Positions 23,011 to 35,047 of a DNA stretch of 64,000 nucleotides are shown here, one piece after another. The notes beneath the pieces are model-generated. The model was not told the origin of the DNA. It did no database searches and was given only the letters and a program-made list of their open reading frames with translations. The DNA comes from Cryptomeria japonica (lineage: Eukaryota > Streptophyta > Pinopsida > Cupressales > Cupressaceae): assembly GCF_030272615.1 (NCBI RefSeq), contig NC_081414.1:782230119-782294118 (forward strand), written 5' to 3'. Position 1 is the first letter of the stretch. The number at the start of each line of letters is the position of its first letter. A program made the translations under genes and the position numbers.

Positions 23011-24059
23011 TAGGAATATGAGAAGTCAATCGAATATTTCATGATTGCCAACTAGTGAGGATTATTATGAATTTATATAACTATATTAGTGAATAAATTA
23101 TTTTAAATGGGTAACTAAGAAGAAGTTTTGCTACAAGCCATATTTTTTAAGATTATAGGGTTATATTTGAAAGTAATTAGTTAAATTAATTTATGGATGT
23201 TAAAAGAAATTAATTTTTGAATTATCAATAGAGCCTAGTAGTGACAAAACCACCTATTGCCACCTACTTTCTATCATCTTACCATCCATAATAAATACGG
23301 GAAATAACTTTTATGCTTGTTGACTATAAATTCAAAATGTATTTTTTATATAAGATAAATTTAATGAGAGAGTAATCAGTATATTCTAATTAGCAACCAA
23401 TTCATATATTTAGTTTTCCTTATGCATTTTTCTACTGAATATGTTGGATCATTATAGAACTTAGGTTCTCAAAAGAAAGGTGGTTGTATAATTTAAAAGG
23501 AAAAGGCCTTTTATAAATGTTAGTGAATATTGCAATCAATTAAATATTCACATAATATATTAATATACAAATAAAAAAAATTATTAGTTTTTATGTATTT
23601 GATTTTACAATTAAAATATCTCTTGACTATATATTTAATTGTAAACGAATGATAAATAACAAAGAGAACATATGTTATATTTACATGATTAAAAAAACCT
23701 TCTAGTCCTTCTAAAATTTTGGATGTTAAAATAAGAGTTGTTAGAATTTCACAATTATTTGAATTTAATGTTTTATCCATGAAAATTTTATTATCTTATG
23801 AAAACCAAATTTTATGCTTTTGTTTTCTAATTTTACTTAAAAAATTAAAAGTTTATTAATATTTGTCTATTACAATTAATATTATTTTAATATTATAAAT
23901 TAAAACATTAAAAACATCTTTTAATATAAATTGGATAATAAAAATATTTAAAAAGATTCTCATATTTTTTAAAAATATTTATCAACATAAAAAATTACTC
24001 GTCATTATAATTTAATGATTAATTTTAATTTAAATATTAAATAATTATAATTTTGATTA
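23011..24059. other. Very AT-rich interval, nothing recognised
   Basis: The minus ORF at 23520-23780 is an Asn/Ile/Tyr-rich translation of AT-rich DNA and is not supported as a gene. Confidence 0.5.
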
Positions 24060-25800
24060 ATAAAAATAGGATAGACTCAAACATTTACATATCCACTAAA
24101 CAAAAAAACCTAGGGTGCATGAGGAATGCACACCCATAAAAAAAAAAGCAAAAATTTCTAAAGACCACCAAACAAATAGATAAAGACCAGAGACAAAAAA
24201 AAAAGAAAAAACAAAAAACAAAACAATCACCTACCAAAGACATGAAAGGATGGTCTACTGGATGAAGGCATAACACTCTCGCCAATCTTTACATAGACCT
24301 ATGACTTTATCAAAAAATAAATTGTTTGTTTGAGTCTTTTGCAAAGATTGAAGTGCTAGACTTTAGGGTGGCCTTGACTAGTGAGGTAGAGGGATCCAAC
24401 ATTGTAGAGGAAGACTCTATGTATCTCTCCCACTTCACCTTTCTACATTCAATTTCCTTCGTAATAAAAAGAAAGGAGGTAGAATTCTTAGGTTCCTGCA
24501 TTCCTTCAACATAACTAGCTAGGTTAACCTTAACACGACTTTGCACTATTTTTAAAATCATCACAAATATTAGGTTTGATCTGAATGAGGTCACCTGCCA
24601 TAACTAACACAAAGAACCTAGAGGTGAAAACTAGAGGGGGGAAACCAAAACTAGTAGTATGAAAATAATGACACTTATAGGGGTGGGGAAAGTGCAACTA
24701 TATTTTTAATGAGATGTCTACCACCTATACATTAAATGATTGGTATAAAGGGCAGCGATGATAAGGAAAAAGGAAATCTTTGGATTATACTTCATTTTTA
24801 GTCCTTATATCATAAAAGATAGCAACACAAACCATATCAATAATATAATAAATATCTGACCATATTTTCAAATGATTGAAAAATGGGCCCAATGAAGAGA
24901 ACCTATCTACAACTTTATTCCCTTCTCTTTTTGTGTAACTAAAACTAAGATGGCTCATCCTACGAGTGAGGTCCTTAAACCTAGGAATAAGGTGATCGCA
25001 TTTTTAGTCAGGTTTGGCTTCATTTATTAACATTAAAATAGTATTTTTTGAATTACCATCTATGATGATTTGACAATACCCTTTATCTTTTACAATTACT
25101 AAACCATAATAAGACGTTGCTACCTCTACAACACTCAAAGTTTGCATCCTCAAGTTGGTCACATAGGCTAGGACTAGATAGCCCCTATGGTCACAAATAA
25201 ACCCACCCCTACTCACCTAGCCTAGATTTCCTTTAGAAGAACTATCAGAATTCAATTTCAGCCAACTAGATTTGAGGGGTCCCATTAAATACAATTTCTA
25301 AATTCAATAGGAGAGGATATAAATATTGAAAGAGAATCAATCAAGCTCCAATTTATAGAAATCTACCAATCTAGATATGAGGGTGAAAGAGAATGTTTGA
25401 ATCTTTTAAAATAGCCCATGTTTTCTTTAACATTAACAATATTTGCACTAGACAAAGAGTCCCAACTAATCTTTCTTTAGGTAAAGATTATGTTAATTCT
25501 TTCCTTCCCAAGCTCCAAAAAAGTCCTACCACCATACCTGCCTAATAAGTGGATAAGAAGGAGGAGACCAACTAGATATATAGTCCTTTAAATCCCCATT
25601 CCAAACCCACTAAACAAGGAACAAGTTGGAAATTTTTTATCTAGCATTCTGCAAGTATTGGCAATGAAACATAATATGATTAATATTCTCTTATTCATTC
25701 TAACATAAAAAACATCTATGGACAAATTGTAAACCACACACTTTTAAGATTGTTGATAGTAATAATTCTACCATGGCAAGTCCTCTAACAGAAAAAGAAA
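24060..25800 (-). mobile_element. LINE relic 1 (5'-truncated L1-like, zinc knuckle and RNase H end)
   Basis: On the minus strand, about 25740-25640 reads as the RT zinc-binding domain (NINHIMFHCQYLQNAR). About 25290-25004 is a plant LINE RNase H: SSWLKLNSDSSSKGNLG, then SRGGFICDHRGYLVLAYVTN and IIIDGNSKNTI. The Asp residues near the start and in the later DGNS motif are partly kept. Downstream coding continues in broken form to about 24310. A 3' untranslated stretch follows that is shared with LINE relic 2, ending in an AATAAAAATT-like tail near 24050. Such elements copy themselves by target-primed reverse transcription. This copy lacks the endonuclease and most of RT. Confidence 0.68.
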
Positions 25801-25870
25801 ACCTTCAAATATGTATAAAATCTCCAAATATAATTATATATGTGTAAATTTAATAAATTCATTATATCTG

Positions 25871-25950
25871 TATGCAAGCTTCTAGAAATGATTGTGTGTG
25901 AGTTTTTTGATCAAAAAACTCGCACACAATCATTTCCAAAACCTTGCATA
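25871..25950. repeat. 80-bp palindrome with no loop
   Basis: The arms 25871-25910 and 25911-25950 are reverse complements at 36 of 40 positions, meeting at TTTTTTGATCAAAAAA with no spacer. The inner 26 bases of each arm differ once. Weaker symmetry continues on both sides (about 25860-25965). It could form a hairpin in RNA or a cruciform in DNA. It lies between two LINE relics and has no coding content. Confidence 0.85.
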
Positions 25951-26269
25951 CAAATAATCTATGGATTGTGGAAATCTCATTTCATCAAATTCATAATATT
26001 TTATTAAGTATATTTTTTAAATATAAAATAATATAATTATGATTATAAATTTATTTATAAAAGTATAAATTTAATAATAAATAAATAAATTTATTTTTTT
26101 AAATATAATTATTAAATTATTAGAACTATGGTTATTAGGTGGAGAAAATGTTAAGTCTTACATTGATATGAAATAATATAAATTAAAATTTTATTGTATC
26201 AAAAATAATTTGAGCTATTCTTGTAATCGAGGTATGTTACTATAGTTAAGCTTTTTATTTTTCAGAATA

Positions 26270-27380
26270 TTTTGGTTAATAAAACAATGATAGGCCTAAA
26301 CCTTTACATATACACTAAACACCAACAACTAGGATGAATGAGGAATGGACACTCAGCCAAAAAATAGACTACCAAAACACACTAGAAACTATTAGACAAC
26401 CCGATAAAGGCCAAAGACAAAACCCAAAATAAAACAACCTGCCAAAGACACGAAAGGATGGTCTACTGGACATAGGCATTACCCTCTTGTCAATATTTTG
26501 ATAGGCTTATGAATTTATCAGAAAAATAAATTTAATCATGAGATTCTTTTGTAGAGATTGCAGTGCTAAACTCAAGGATTTCCTTGGCCAGAGAGATTGG
26601 GGGATCCACCATTGTAGAGGTAGACTTTGTATATATTTTCTACTTAGCCTTTTCATGTTCAATTTCTTCCTTTATAGCAAGGAGACTGAATTATTTGAAG
26701 CTATCTCTTAGCTTAGCATACACCTATTGGCTCTCCTTCAACTTCCCCACTATATTTCTTTCAACCATGTAAGATAGCTTCTCATTAACATCATATAACA
26801 TCATCTCGACCTTGTCCCATTTTACTAATTTGCTAGCAATATCACTCGTAACCTTCCAAACCCTATCATCAATTTCCTCCATCACTCATTTGTTAACCCT
26901 ATCCCACATTTTTACTATTGTACTTAAGGCCTATTTCTATTTGTTATTTTCATATAAAATTGCAAGAAGAGTCATTTTATAGCCATGTGTTGTCGCCCAA
27001 TATCCTCTTCCAACTTAGATACCTTTGCTTCTAGATTAGGGGAGTTGGGATTGGGGATAGAAACATCTTGTCTAGGTGGGAAATGAGAAACCTCCCCTAA
27101 GGTAGTAGGAGAGTAGTCAGACTTGGAGGCCAAGGAGGACTCATATTCTTTCAAAGCCTCTTGCTCATCCAAATCAACCAGCTCCACATCTTTAGAAGGT
27201 GGGGTTTGGGTAATTTTTTGTTTCACCCACCTAATAGAGTTGAAATAGGTATGAATAAGCTTGGCTTTAGACAAAGAAGAAACATTGCAGCTTAGTTTCA
27301 AACTATGGGCACTAGATAGCTCAACCACTAAATTTGAATCTGACAAGGGACCAAGAAAAATGAAGAGTGTCACATTGGAT
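26270..27380 (-). mobile_element. LINE relic 2 (3' end with coiled-coil coding region)
   Basis: The minus strand from about 26735 to 26270 matches LINE relic 1 at 24545-24060, including GTCTTTGGCAGGTTGTTTTA and the 3' tail, with perhaps 70-75 percent identity by eye. Upstream, the ORF 27373-26972 (133 codons) is charged and carries a short heptad-like segment (NLEAKVSKLEEDIG). A second coil is readable at about 26905-26745 (ASKLVKWDKVEMMLYDVNEK). The RNase H that should precede it is not present, so this copy is 5'-truncated close to its end. Stops interrupt the frame. Confidence 0.55.
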
Positions 27381-28249
27381 GCATATAAAACTATGTGGAA
27401 GTTGTAAAGCCTTATAATTAGCGCTTGGTGAGAAGGAAGATAACTTTTTTTTTTAAATGTTATTCTCTCAAGTTCTTTTGTATTTATTTTGTAATATATG
27501 AAATTCTAAGATAGCTTAAAAAAAAATTTCAGTAGTTTCTTGTATTCCAATAAGTTTATATTTATTCCAATTACTTGTGAAAACTAGACCCATAAAAGAG
27601 GCCACTAGGTATTAAATGCAATTTTAGAAAAAATAAACTTGAATTAAATAATGATTGTTATTTTTTAACTGAATTTTATGTATAATATAATTATTATTTA
27701 AATTTAAATATTATTTAGTATATTAAATGAAATGTTATTAAAATTTAAAATTAAATATTGTTTTGTTTTATCATAATTAATATATAATTTTATTTAAAAT
27801 ATATATAGACATTGATAAAAATATATTATTTTTTGGATAGTAGTAATATAATGTTTATTGTCATTTAAACAAGAGACACAATGCATCAAGTTCCTTCCAA
27901 TAGTGTCATTAGTTATAAAAAAAAGAGTCTGGTATGATGTTTTAATTATAGAAAACTCATTCACTTACATGAAAAAATCTAGAATTACATTATTAATAAA
28001 ATAATTTAAAATATAGTGTGACAGTGTAGATATTTGAATAAAAAGAAACAAATAAGTATTAAAAAATAATAAAGTAAAATTGATCTATTATATTAAATTT
28101 TATTCCTTTGTAAATTCATCTAACAATAGTAAAATACACCAAAACCAAATTTCATAAGTTTAACCATGTAAAATTAGAATGGATTATTTACAAGAAATAC
28201 CTGAGAAATAAAACTATAAAAAGAAGAAAGGCTAAGATTAAAAAATCAT
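27381..28249. other. Very AT-rich interval, nothing recognised
   Basis: No ORF, array or motif seen. Confidence 0.5.
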
Positions 28250-30470
28250 TTTCTTTTTTATTAAAGGATCAAATGGGTTTTAAGGGGGCCCAAAACCCAC
28301 AGTATCAAAAGAAGAAAAGACTCATTGCTATCAACTAAGAATCAACAAACATACAAAACTAACCAAAAAATCACAAAAGAAAACACACAATTTAAGTTCT
28401 TAAGGGCCTCTTCCACTTCAACTTCCAACTAGGTATTATTCATGGAAAACATCTTCATGTCTTTAGCATCTTGGGCCACTTGCTTTGTCATTTTTTTGTT
28501 GCTTTCTCTAGCTCAAATACATAGTCTTTTACCCTCCTCTTGAGCAACCTGTTTACTTTTCTCCATAGAATCAAGATTATATAAAAATACTTGATCTCAT
28601 GACCCTTTTCAAACTTTTCCAACATAATTCTTACTCTCTCTGTAATGGATTTCATGACGTTGAAACTAAAGTTGACCAAGCTAATTAAGTTGTCATTGAT
28701 ATTTTTTATAGTTCGTCTCAAGCCTCTAATTCTACCTTCAAAGTCCTCCTTCATATGCTCAATATATTTCACTACTTTTTTGTAGAGGTCTCTACATTAC
28801 TTCATTCTATTTCAAGTCATTCACAACTAGTCTCCTTCATATTATCCACTTTGTTCTTTAGTCTACAAATGGAAATATTAATTTTATGGAACAAAAAAAT
28901 TTGCATCCTAAAATAATCCACAATTGCAAGCAAATCCAAGGGGTTTTCCTTGTCCAAATTTAATAGTGGATAATTGACACTTAAATCTCTGGGAAATGGA
29001 GTTCTCAATCTATCCCTATCTCTTTCTTTGGACAAAAACTCTGGTGATAGACTTCTAACATCCTCATGACCTCTTTTCATCTTTTTATTTCTTATTTCAT
29101 CATAACTCTGAGGTAGGATTTCTTGAGACACCGAGGCAAGGGAAGCATCTCTAATATTAAGGTTTCTTTTACAACCCTTCTTACCTTTCTCTTTAACCCC
29201 TTCATGTACTGACTCATCAGAGTCTTTAGTATCCACCCACTCCCCTCATAAAATGGGGAATCATCTCCTTCTATGTTAAAATCCTCCCCACTCTCCAAAT
29301 TACCCTTCATATATTTAAGTTTAAAATGCTCCATTCAAAGTAAAATCAAACCCTCATGAAGATTTTCTTATCCTTCTTATGTTCTTTTAGGCTCAAATCT
29401 AAAGAGGATAATAGAAAGATTGGAAAAGAAACCCAATTCTTATTGCTAAAATGGTTTAAGAGGGTAATATGATAATTATACACAAGAAAAAAACACCCAT
29501 CTACAGTGAAGTACTAAATGGTTACCTTCAACACTTCATCCCACAAAGGTTTAATGGTGTCCATCTTGTAGCCTCCCTTGTATTTGACCAGATGCTTAGT
29601 CTCTTCGTCCTTTATAAAATTATAGACCTTGACCTTTGTAGACTTCCTATCTTTGAAGAATTTTTTGCCCACAATACTCAACCTGGTTAGCTCACCAACC
29701 ACCTTCTTTGTTAGCTTGAAATTTCACCCATAAATAGTATAATGACCTTTCTTCCATCCCTTGGCAAATATTTTTGGTAGATTATGGTTGTAGCCATGGA
29801 GTCTTTCAAAGTAGGAAGTGACCCCACTTTCTCCAAAATCCTCCAAATGGTGAAATTCTTCCTAATGTTGTCACACATTAATGGCTCTAGTATGTTCCTA
29901 TTGCCCCCATCTCTATATACCTCTAAGAATTCAAACAAAGAACAATGCAGGCTCTAGAAATGGAAACACTTCAAGAAAGATAATACCTTCACTTATCAAT
30001 ATATCAATTCATATAAGGGCCCAAAAAACACCCACAAAGTGTGCCAAAATTAGTACCATTATTGAACTGGTAGATCTAGTCATTATTATATTGAATGGAG
30101 TTGCCTTCTTCTATGTGGATCCTATCATAGGCCACCAAGTCCTCCAATTTAGTAGGCCTCTAAAAACTTATTAGATATATAACATTTATCAAATGAATCA
30201 ATAATTTCAAGTGAGCCCTTTATCCATGTTTCTATAGTCCAACTTTCCTTGGCATCCTTTTTAAGACAATCGATTATGTTATTTGAGTCTCCTTCAAACC
30301 AAACTTTCTTAAAACTAGATTTGAAGGCTAAAAGAATCCCATGGTAGGTTTCCATAACTTTAGCAAGGTGATTGTTCTAGTTTCCCAAAGGGAGTGCCAT
30401 CACTGCCAAGACCCCACCATACACATCTCTTAACACTCCCATGCAACCAACCGAACCCGAATTTCCCTTC
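28250..30470 (-). mobile_element. LINE relic 3 (RNase H followed by a long charged and coiled-coil tail)
   Basis: The minus strand at 30470-30150 reads as a LINE-type RNase H: AAKGNSGSVGCMGVLRD, then METYHGILLAFKSSFKKVWF, EGDSNNIIDCLKK and CYISNKFLEAY. It keeps the Glu of METY and the Asp of EGDS. Downstream come ORFs 29938-29711 (GGNRNILEPLMCDNIRKNFT), 29702-29514, 29236-28817 (highly charged) and 28772-28488 (coiled coil). The 3' end near 28255 is followed by an A-rich tail in the element sense. The text after RNase H is not a usual part of plant LINEs that I know. Either it is a C-terminal extension of this family or separate DNA lies between. Confidence 0.55.
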
Positions 30471-30549
30471 GCCGCCACAAATTTTTTTTTTTTTACCTAT
30501 ACACAAGTGTTATGATTCATATGTGCTTATAGAGGATTCTAAAAATAGT

Positions 30550-31055
30550 GCACTATTATTGTGATTGTCAATCACTAATAATAGATAGAAAAAAAAAATT
30601 GTTAGTGATACGAATCATTAGTTATAGATGATTTGTACTCATATTTGAAAGATAAACAATAAAAATAAATTCAAATACATAATTAAATATATTTGAAATA
30701 ATTTTTAAAATGAAATAATTTCAAAACCAACAGTATAATTTTTTAATAAAATATTTTACTTAGGATGTTAATTTTCATATTATGTTTTTCCTCTTGAATG
30801 TATAAAATATTTACTATTGTAATAACTCTCAGTCATTAATGTTAGATAACTTAATTTTTTACTAGTTATATTAATCATTAATTGTAAATGATTTCTAGTC
30901 ATATTTACAAGACATGCGATAAATGAATCAAATTTTACAAATACATAATTAAATATACTTAATATACTTAATATAATTAAAAAAGAATAATTAAAAAATT
31001 AACAATATAATTTTATAATTAAATATTTTACTAAAAAAATGAATTTTCATATTAG
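30550..31055. repeat. Two diverged direct copies, period about 266 bp
   Basis: AAATACATAATTAAATATA at 30673 recurs at 30939. Flanking text also matches on both sides, for example ATTTTCATATTA near 30770 and 31047, and AATCATTA near 30614 and 30880. Both copies are AT-rich and non-coding. Confidence 0.6.
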
Positions 31056-32551
31056 TTTCCAACCCCCATTCAGTCAAACAACCACAGAGGGTAAACACTT
31101 ACAAAGGAAATCATAATTCCATGTCGCTCTCGTCATCAATATAAACCCACCTTTCATAGAAACTGTAGTGGAGCCGTTGGTAATGTCATATGTCCTTGCC
31201 TCATTTAATTCCAAAGTCTCCACTTTAATTATTGTATGCACAATTCTACCGAAAAAAAAAGTAATATAAAAAATATTTCATTCTATGAATTTATTATGAT
31301 TCGACATCAAAGAATCAATTGAATTGTAATATATAATATAAAAAAGATAAAATCGAATTTTATACCTATTGTTTGTGATGTGGACCAATAATAAGAAAGA
31401 AAATTGATATTTATATAATTGTGCAAAATAAAAAATAAATGTAAACAATAGAAGTTTCATTCAATTTTTTTAATTTTGTGATGTGATTGGTTTAACTAAT
31501 AGAAAAATTGAAAGCCATGAATGCATAAGTATCATGCCTTTGGCTAGAACTAAAAATTTAATAATAATGAATAGATATTTTCATTTGAGATTAACATTTA
31601 AGTGAGAAACTTTTACAATGCATACATGAATGAAATGTGAGCGATTCCATTTTTTATTAACATTTTCATCTCCATCATTTAAATTTAAGAAATCACTTAA
31701 ATCTACGTCATTTAATTACCAAAACTTGCGAGAGTATAAATTGACTTAAAGTTAAACAATATCTAAATTTTAGGAAGAAATAGTATAATTTAAATTTCCA
31801 CTATTTACATAGAAAATCATAGTCTTATAAAGCAAGCTTGCTAAATTGAAACAAAATCTTAAATTTCACCACCTTTTAATGTTTTAAACATGTCATACAA
31901 TATGTAATATAAAGTATATTAATAGTACTCATATATTTGAATGCAAAATAAATTACACAAATATCAATTAAATTTTGGTTAATCTTTTAAAATCATAGTG
32001 AGTGACAAACATAGAGGCGTATGGAATAAACGTGTAAATAGACGTGGTGCACATCTCCGAAATGATAGAGATCCAAAAAATGGCGTTAATAATGCAAAAT
32101 GGTAAAAAGAGTTTTGAATAAAATTATTCTTGTGTTGAATTCTAAAAAAATTGTATATAAGATCCAAATGAATTTAGCCACTCATATGATTAAAAACTAA
32201 GTTTAAATATTACATTTGAATTATCAAAAATATGAAATTTATAAAAAAAATTAAAAACATACTAATCGTAATTGATTGTACTTAAAAAAAAAATCATCAC
32301 AATAATAGTATGACTAACGACCAGTACTAATAACTTTTATTAATTTTAAATTCTGTTCTACAAATGTAAAAGAAAAAAAACTCGTAAAATTATGGATATG
32401 GACGATTAAAAGAATATTTCAGAATATTTCTTACCGTCCATTTATTTCGTACTACATAAAGATGAAGTTGCTGCAAATTAGTAAACATGGCAGCTATATC
32501 TATCATAAACCTTTCATTTAAAACCTGCTACTGTTTTGCGTGTACAGAACC
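31056..32551. other. AT-rich region downstream of the receptor kinase, nothing recognised
   Basis: It includes the 3' flank of the minus-strand kinase gene. The ORFs at 31278 and 31979 look random. I could not pick a polyadenylation site with confidence. Confidence 0.4.
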
Positions 32552-32554
32552 AGT

Positions 32555-34936
32555 TTATATGGGAGGATGTTTACCGCAGTGATCGTTGTCGTCGTGAACC
32601 TGACCCAATAGGACCTGTAGAGACCTCGGAATTTTTGGCACACGAGCCTCCATTCTGCCTTCCAATATCTTCACCACTTCACTCATGCTCGGCCTGTCAT
32701 TCTCATCGTCTTGAATGCACAGCCCACCCACCATAGCGGCTCTTCTCACCTCTTCGATATCCGCCTCACTTGCTATCCTTGCGTCCACAACGTCTAATAT
32801 GTTTTCCCTCTGAATCTGAGATGAAGCCCAGATAGGAAAGTACAATCTACTTACCTCCACCGTTAAATCCAGATTTCTTCGGCCTGATATAATTTCCAAC
32901 AACGTCATGCCAAAACTGTATACGTCCGCCTTGGGAGTGATAGGGAGGCCGGAGATCCACTCAGGAGCCACGTACCCACGAGTTCCTCTTGTGGTTGTCA
33001 GTACTCGGCTAAAATCTCTACCTACCAGCTTTGCTAGCCCAAAATCTGCCACCTTTGGGCTGAAGTCGCTGTCGAGGAAAATGTTTTCAGGCTTGATATT
33101 GCAGTGAATGATGCGATCCTTGCATTCCTCATGCAGATAAACCAATCCTCTTGCAGTGCCCAATGCGATCTGAAACCGGGTCTTCCAGTCCAACACTTTC
33201 TCTACGTCTTCCGGCTTACACAAGAGGAAGGAATTTAGGGAACCGTTGGGCATGTAGGCATAGACCAGTAACCTTTGTGAATGTTCTATACAGAATCCCC
33301 ACAGCCTAACCAAATTCACGTGCTGTAATCTGCCAGTGGTGATTATTTCAGCACGGAATTGTTTTTCTGCTTGCGTAGAACCCTCTAATCTTTTAACCGC
33401 AACAGGCGTTTTGTCCGGCAGAGTTCCTTTGTAAACAGAGCCGAATGCTCCGCTACCCAGCTTATGCCTGAAATTCTCTGTTGCAATTCGCAGCTCTTTG
33501 TAACTGAACTTTCTGAGCGACAATGGCACTTCCTCTTCAAGATTTTTCTTCGACAGCCTTCGACGTTTCCACAGAATAAATACCGCTGACAGGAGAGCCG
33601 AAAGAACCAAAAATGATGCGGTGGCAGAAAGTAAAATTGTAAGTGCAGGGGTTTTGTTGCTTTGCTCTGACATCAAGTGTGGGAACTCAGAAGCAGCCAG
33701 CCTGACGAAGACGGATTGGCCCTCGGACGAAACGCTCATTCCAAATAAATCTCCAAACCACAATCTGCAGACAGGGGAATCAGAAATAGCTAAAGCAAAG
33801 GCTGTGCAGGAGCAATTGTTGATACATGCAGCCCGGCAGCCTTGCTGTGTTGGCTCGTTGTTGATTAAGACAGCTTCTTTTTCGGGCAAGTATTGTTTCT
33901 TGGCTTCCAAGAAGCCGTCGGTTGTTCCCTCCGTGACAGAGCAGTGCAAGGGTTTTCGCCTAGCACACCCACTTGACAACCAACCTTGAGAGCCATGCTT
34001 GGGGGTGAAGCCCTGGACACAACTACACACATCATTCGCATTGCACAGTGCATTTGCCCTGCAGATTTCATAGTCACTGCATTGACCTCGGTATGTCGAC
34101 CACCTGAAACTCCATCTACCATCATCCATCCAGAAGTAAAGTTCAAATTCGCCGTTCTCATTTAACAGAAACCGCCCCGTGATCATATGATCAATCGGGT
34201 TTAGGCCAAAATGGATATATATTCTGGAAGCAGAAAGCGTCACACATGACGCTTGAATTTTCTTCTGACCTTCCAATTCTGGAACCTTAGAAAAATAATT
34301 GTGTCCAATGCACTCTCCACTGGACCAATATGGAACAGTGTTGTTAAAGAACATCACCATCTGCGTCTTCCCTGGAGACATATCCATTCCGAAAGAGAAG
34401 AGCCCACTGGCAGGATCCAAAGAACTCTTCCAGGAAGTCAGCTTCATGCCTTTCCACATATTCATGCCAGGCAACCATGTATCTGTGGGGTGCGCGAAAC
34501 TCTCCCAAACAATCGCTGACTCGTTGTGGGCATCCAGCATAATGAAATTACCAGAGTCCGTTATTACAGCCCGTGATCCTTTCTCGCCAATATCAGTCCA
34601 CCAAACTGACCGGCCCTCTCTATCAAGCAATCTGAGATGACCTTCTCTCGAAAACTTGAGAACGCCAGGCATGTTTCTGACAGGATTATCTCTGTTAGCC
34701 ACCCAAACTATGGCTTTCTGAGAGGTTGGTGCATACCAGATGCCAATATACCAATTATTCGTTCCCGTGGGACTGAAAAATCCCAATGCAAACGTGCCAT
34801 TCTTGGAAATTAGGGTCTGATTTCCAGTGAGCGAAGTCCCCAATCGAAGCGTATCGCCACCATCCAAACTTACACCGCTGCAATTATGCACTGCAATACT
34901 AACAGTTATGGCTATGAACAAATACTTCACCGCCAT
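32555..34936 (-). CDS. G-type lectin S-receptor-like serine/threonine kinase, SD2-2-like, possible pseudokinase
   Basis: An intact single-exon gene of 793 codons. I chose the ATG at 34936 rather than one 37 codons upstream (35047). It begins with a signal peptide (MAVKYLFIAITVSIAVHNCS), and a TATA-like box lies between the two starts. Domains by residue: bulb-type lectin 22-140, S-locus glycoprotein region 175-285, Cys-rich EGF-like stretch 286-325, PAN/apple 330-413, transmembrane 430-455, kinase 489-760. The kinase keeps the glycine loop GSGAFGSVYKG, VAVK, the DFG of VADFGLAK and VAPEW. The catalytic loop reads IIHCNIKPEN, so the Asp of HCD is Asn (codon 33100-33098, AAT). It would sit in the plasma membrane as a receptor. 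The kinase text resembles Arabidopsis SD2-2, including GRDFSRVL and ISGLPIT-KADVYSFGMTLLE. Its ligand is unknown. Confidence 0.93.
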   Translation of the reverse strand: MAVKYLFIAITVSIAVHNCSGVSLDGGDTLRLGTSLTGNQTLISKNGTFALGFFSPTGTNNWYIGIWYAPTSQKAIVWVANRDNPVRNMPGVLKFSREGHLRLLDREGRSVWWTDIGEKGSRAVITDSGNFIMLDAHNESAIVWESFAHPTDTWLPGMNMWKGMKLTSWKSSLDPASGLFSFGMDMSPGKTQMVMFFNNTVPYWSSGECIGHNYFSKVPELEGQKKIQASCVTLSASRIYIHFGLNPIDHMITGRFLLNENGEFELYFWMDDGRWSFRWSTYRGQCSDYEICRANALCNANDVCSCVQGFTPKHGSQGWLSSGCARRKPLHCSVTEGTTDGFLEAKKQYLPEKEAVLINNEPTQQGCRAACINNCSCTAFALAISDSPVCRLWFGDLFGMSVSSEGQSVFVRLAASEFPHLMSEQSNKTPALTILLSATASFLVLSALLSAVFILWKRRRLSKKNLEEEVPLSLRKFSYKELRIATENFRHKLGSGAFGSVYKGTLPDKTPVAVKRLEGSTQAEKQFRAEIITTGRLQHVNLVRLWGFCIEHSQRLLVYAYMPNGSLNSFLLCKPEDVEKVLDWKTRFQIALGTARGLVYLHEECKDRIIHCNIKPENIFLDSDFSPKVADFGLAKLVGRDFSRVLTTTRGTRGYVAPEWISGLPITPKADVYSFGMTLLEIISGRRNLDLTVEVSRLYFPIWASSQIQRENILDVVDARIASEADIEEVRRAAMVGGLCIQDDENDRPSMSEVVKILEGRMEARVPKIPRSLQVLLGQVHDDNDHCGKHPPI

Positions 34937-34982
34937 CGAGGTAGTGCGTAGATGGTGATATGTTTCTTTGTATACTTTCGAG

Positions 34983-34993
34983 TTTAAATAGAA
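34983..34993 (-). promoter_or_regulatory. Candidate TATA box of the receptor kinase
   Basis: The minus strand reads CTATTTAAACT about 50 bases upstream of the chosen ATG. If it is used, transcription would begin downstream of the upstream ATG at 35047, which favours the shorter protein. No other promoter signal was identified. Confidence 0.35.
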
Positions 34994-35047
34994 AATAAAT
35001 AGGCTACGAAATGAAGAACATGGCTGAAGTAGTGCCGTCAGTTCCAA

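Noticed and set aside
33621-34640. Plus-strand ORFs of 88-122 codons
   Set aside because: They are antisense shadows of the intact receptor kinase.
32555-35047. Full 830-codon reading of the receptor kinase
   Set aside because: The first 37 residues are unlike the family and precede the signal peptide. The ATG at 34936 is a better start.
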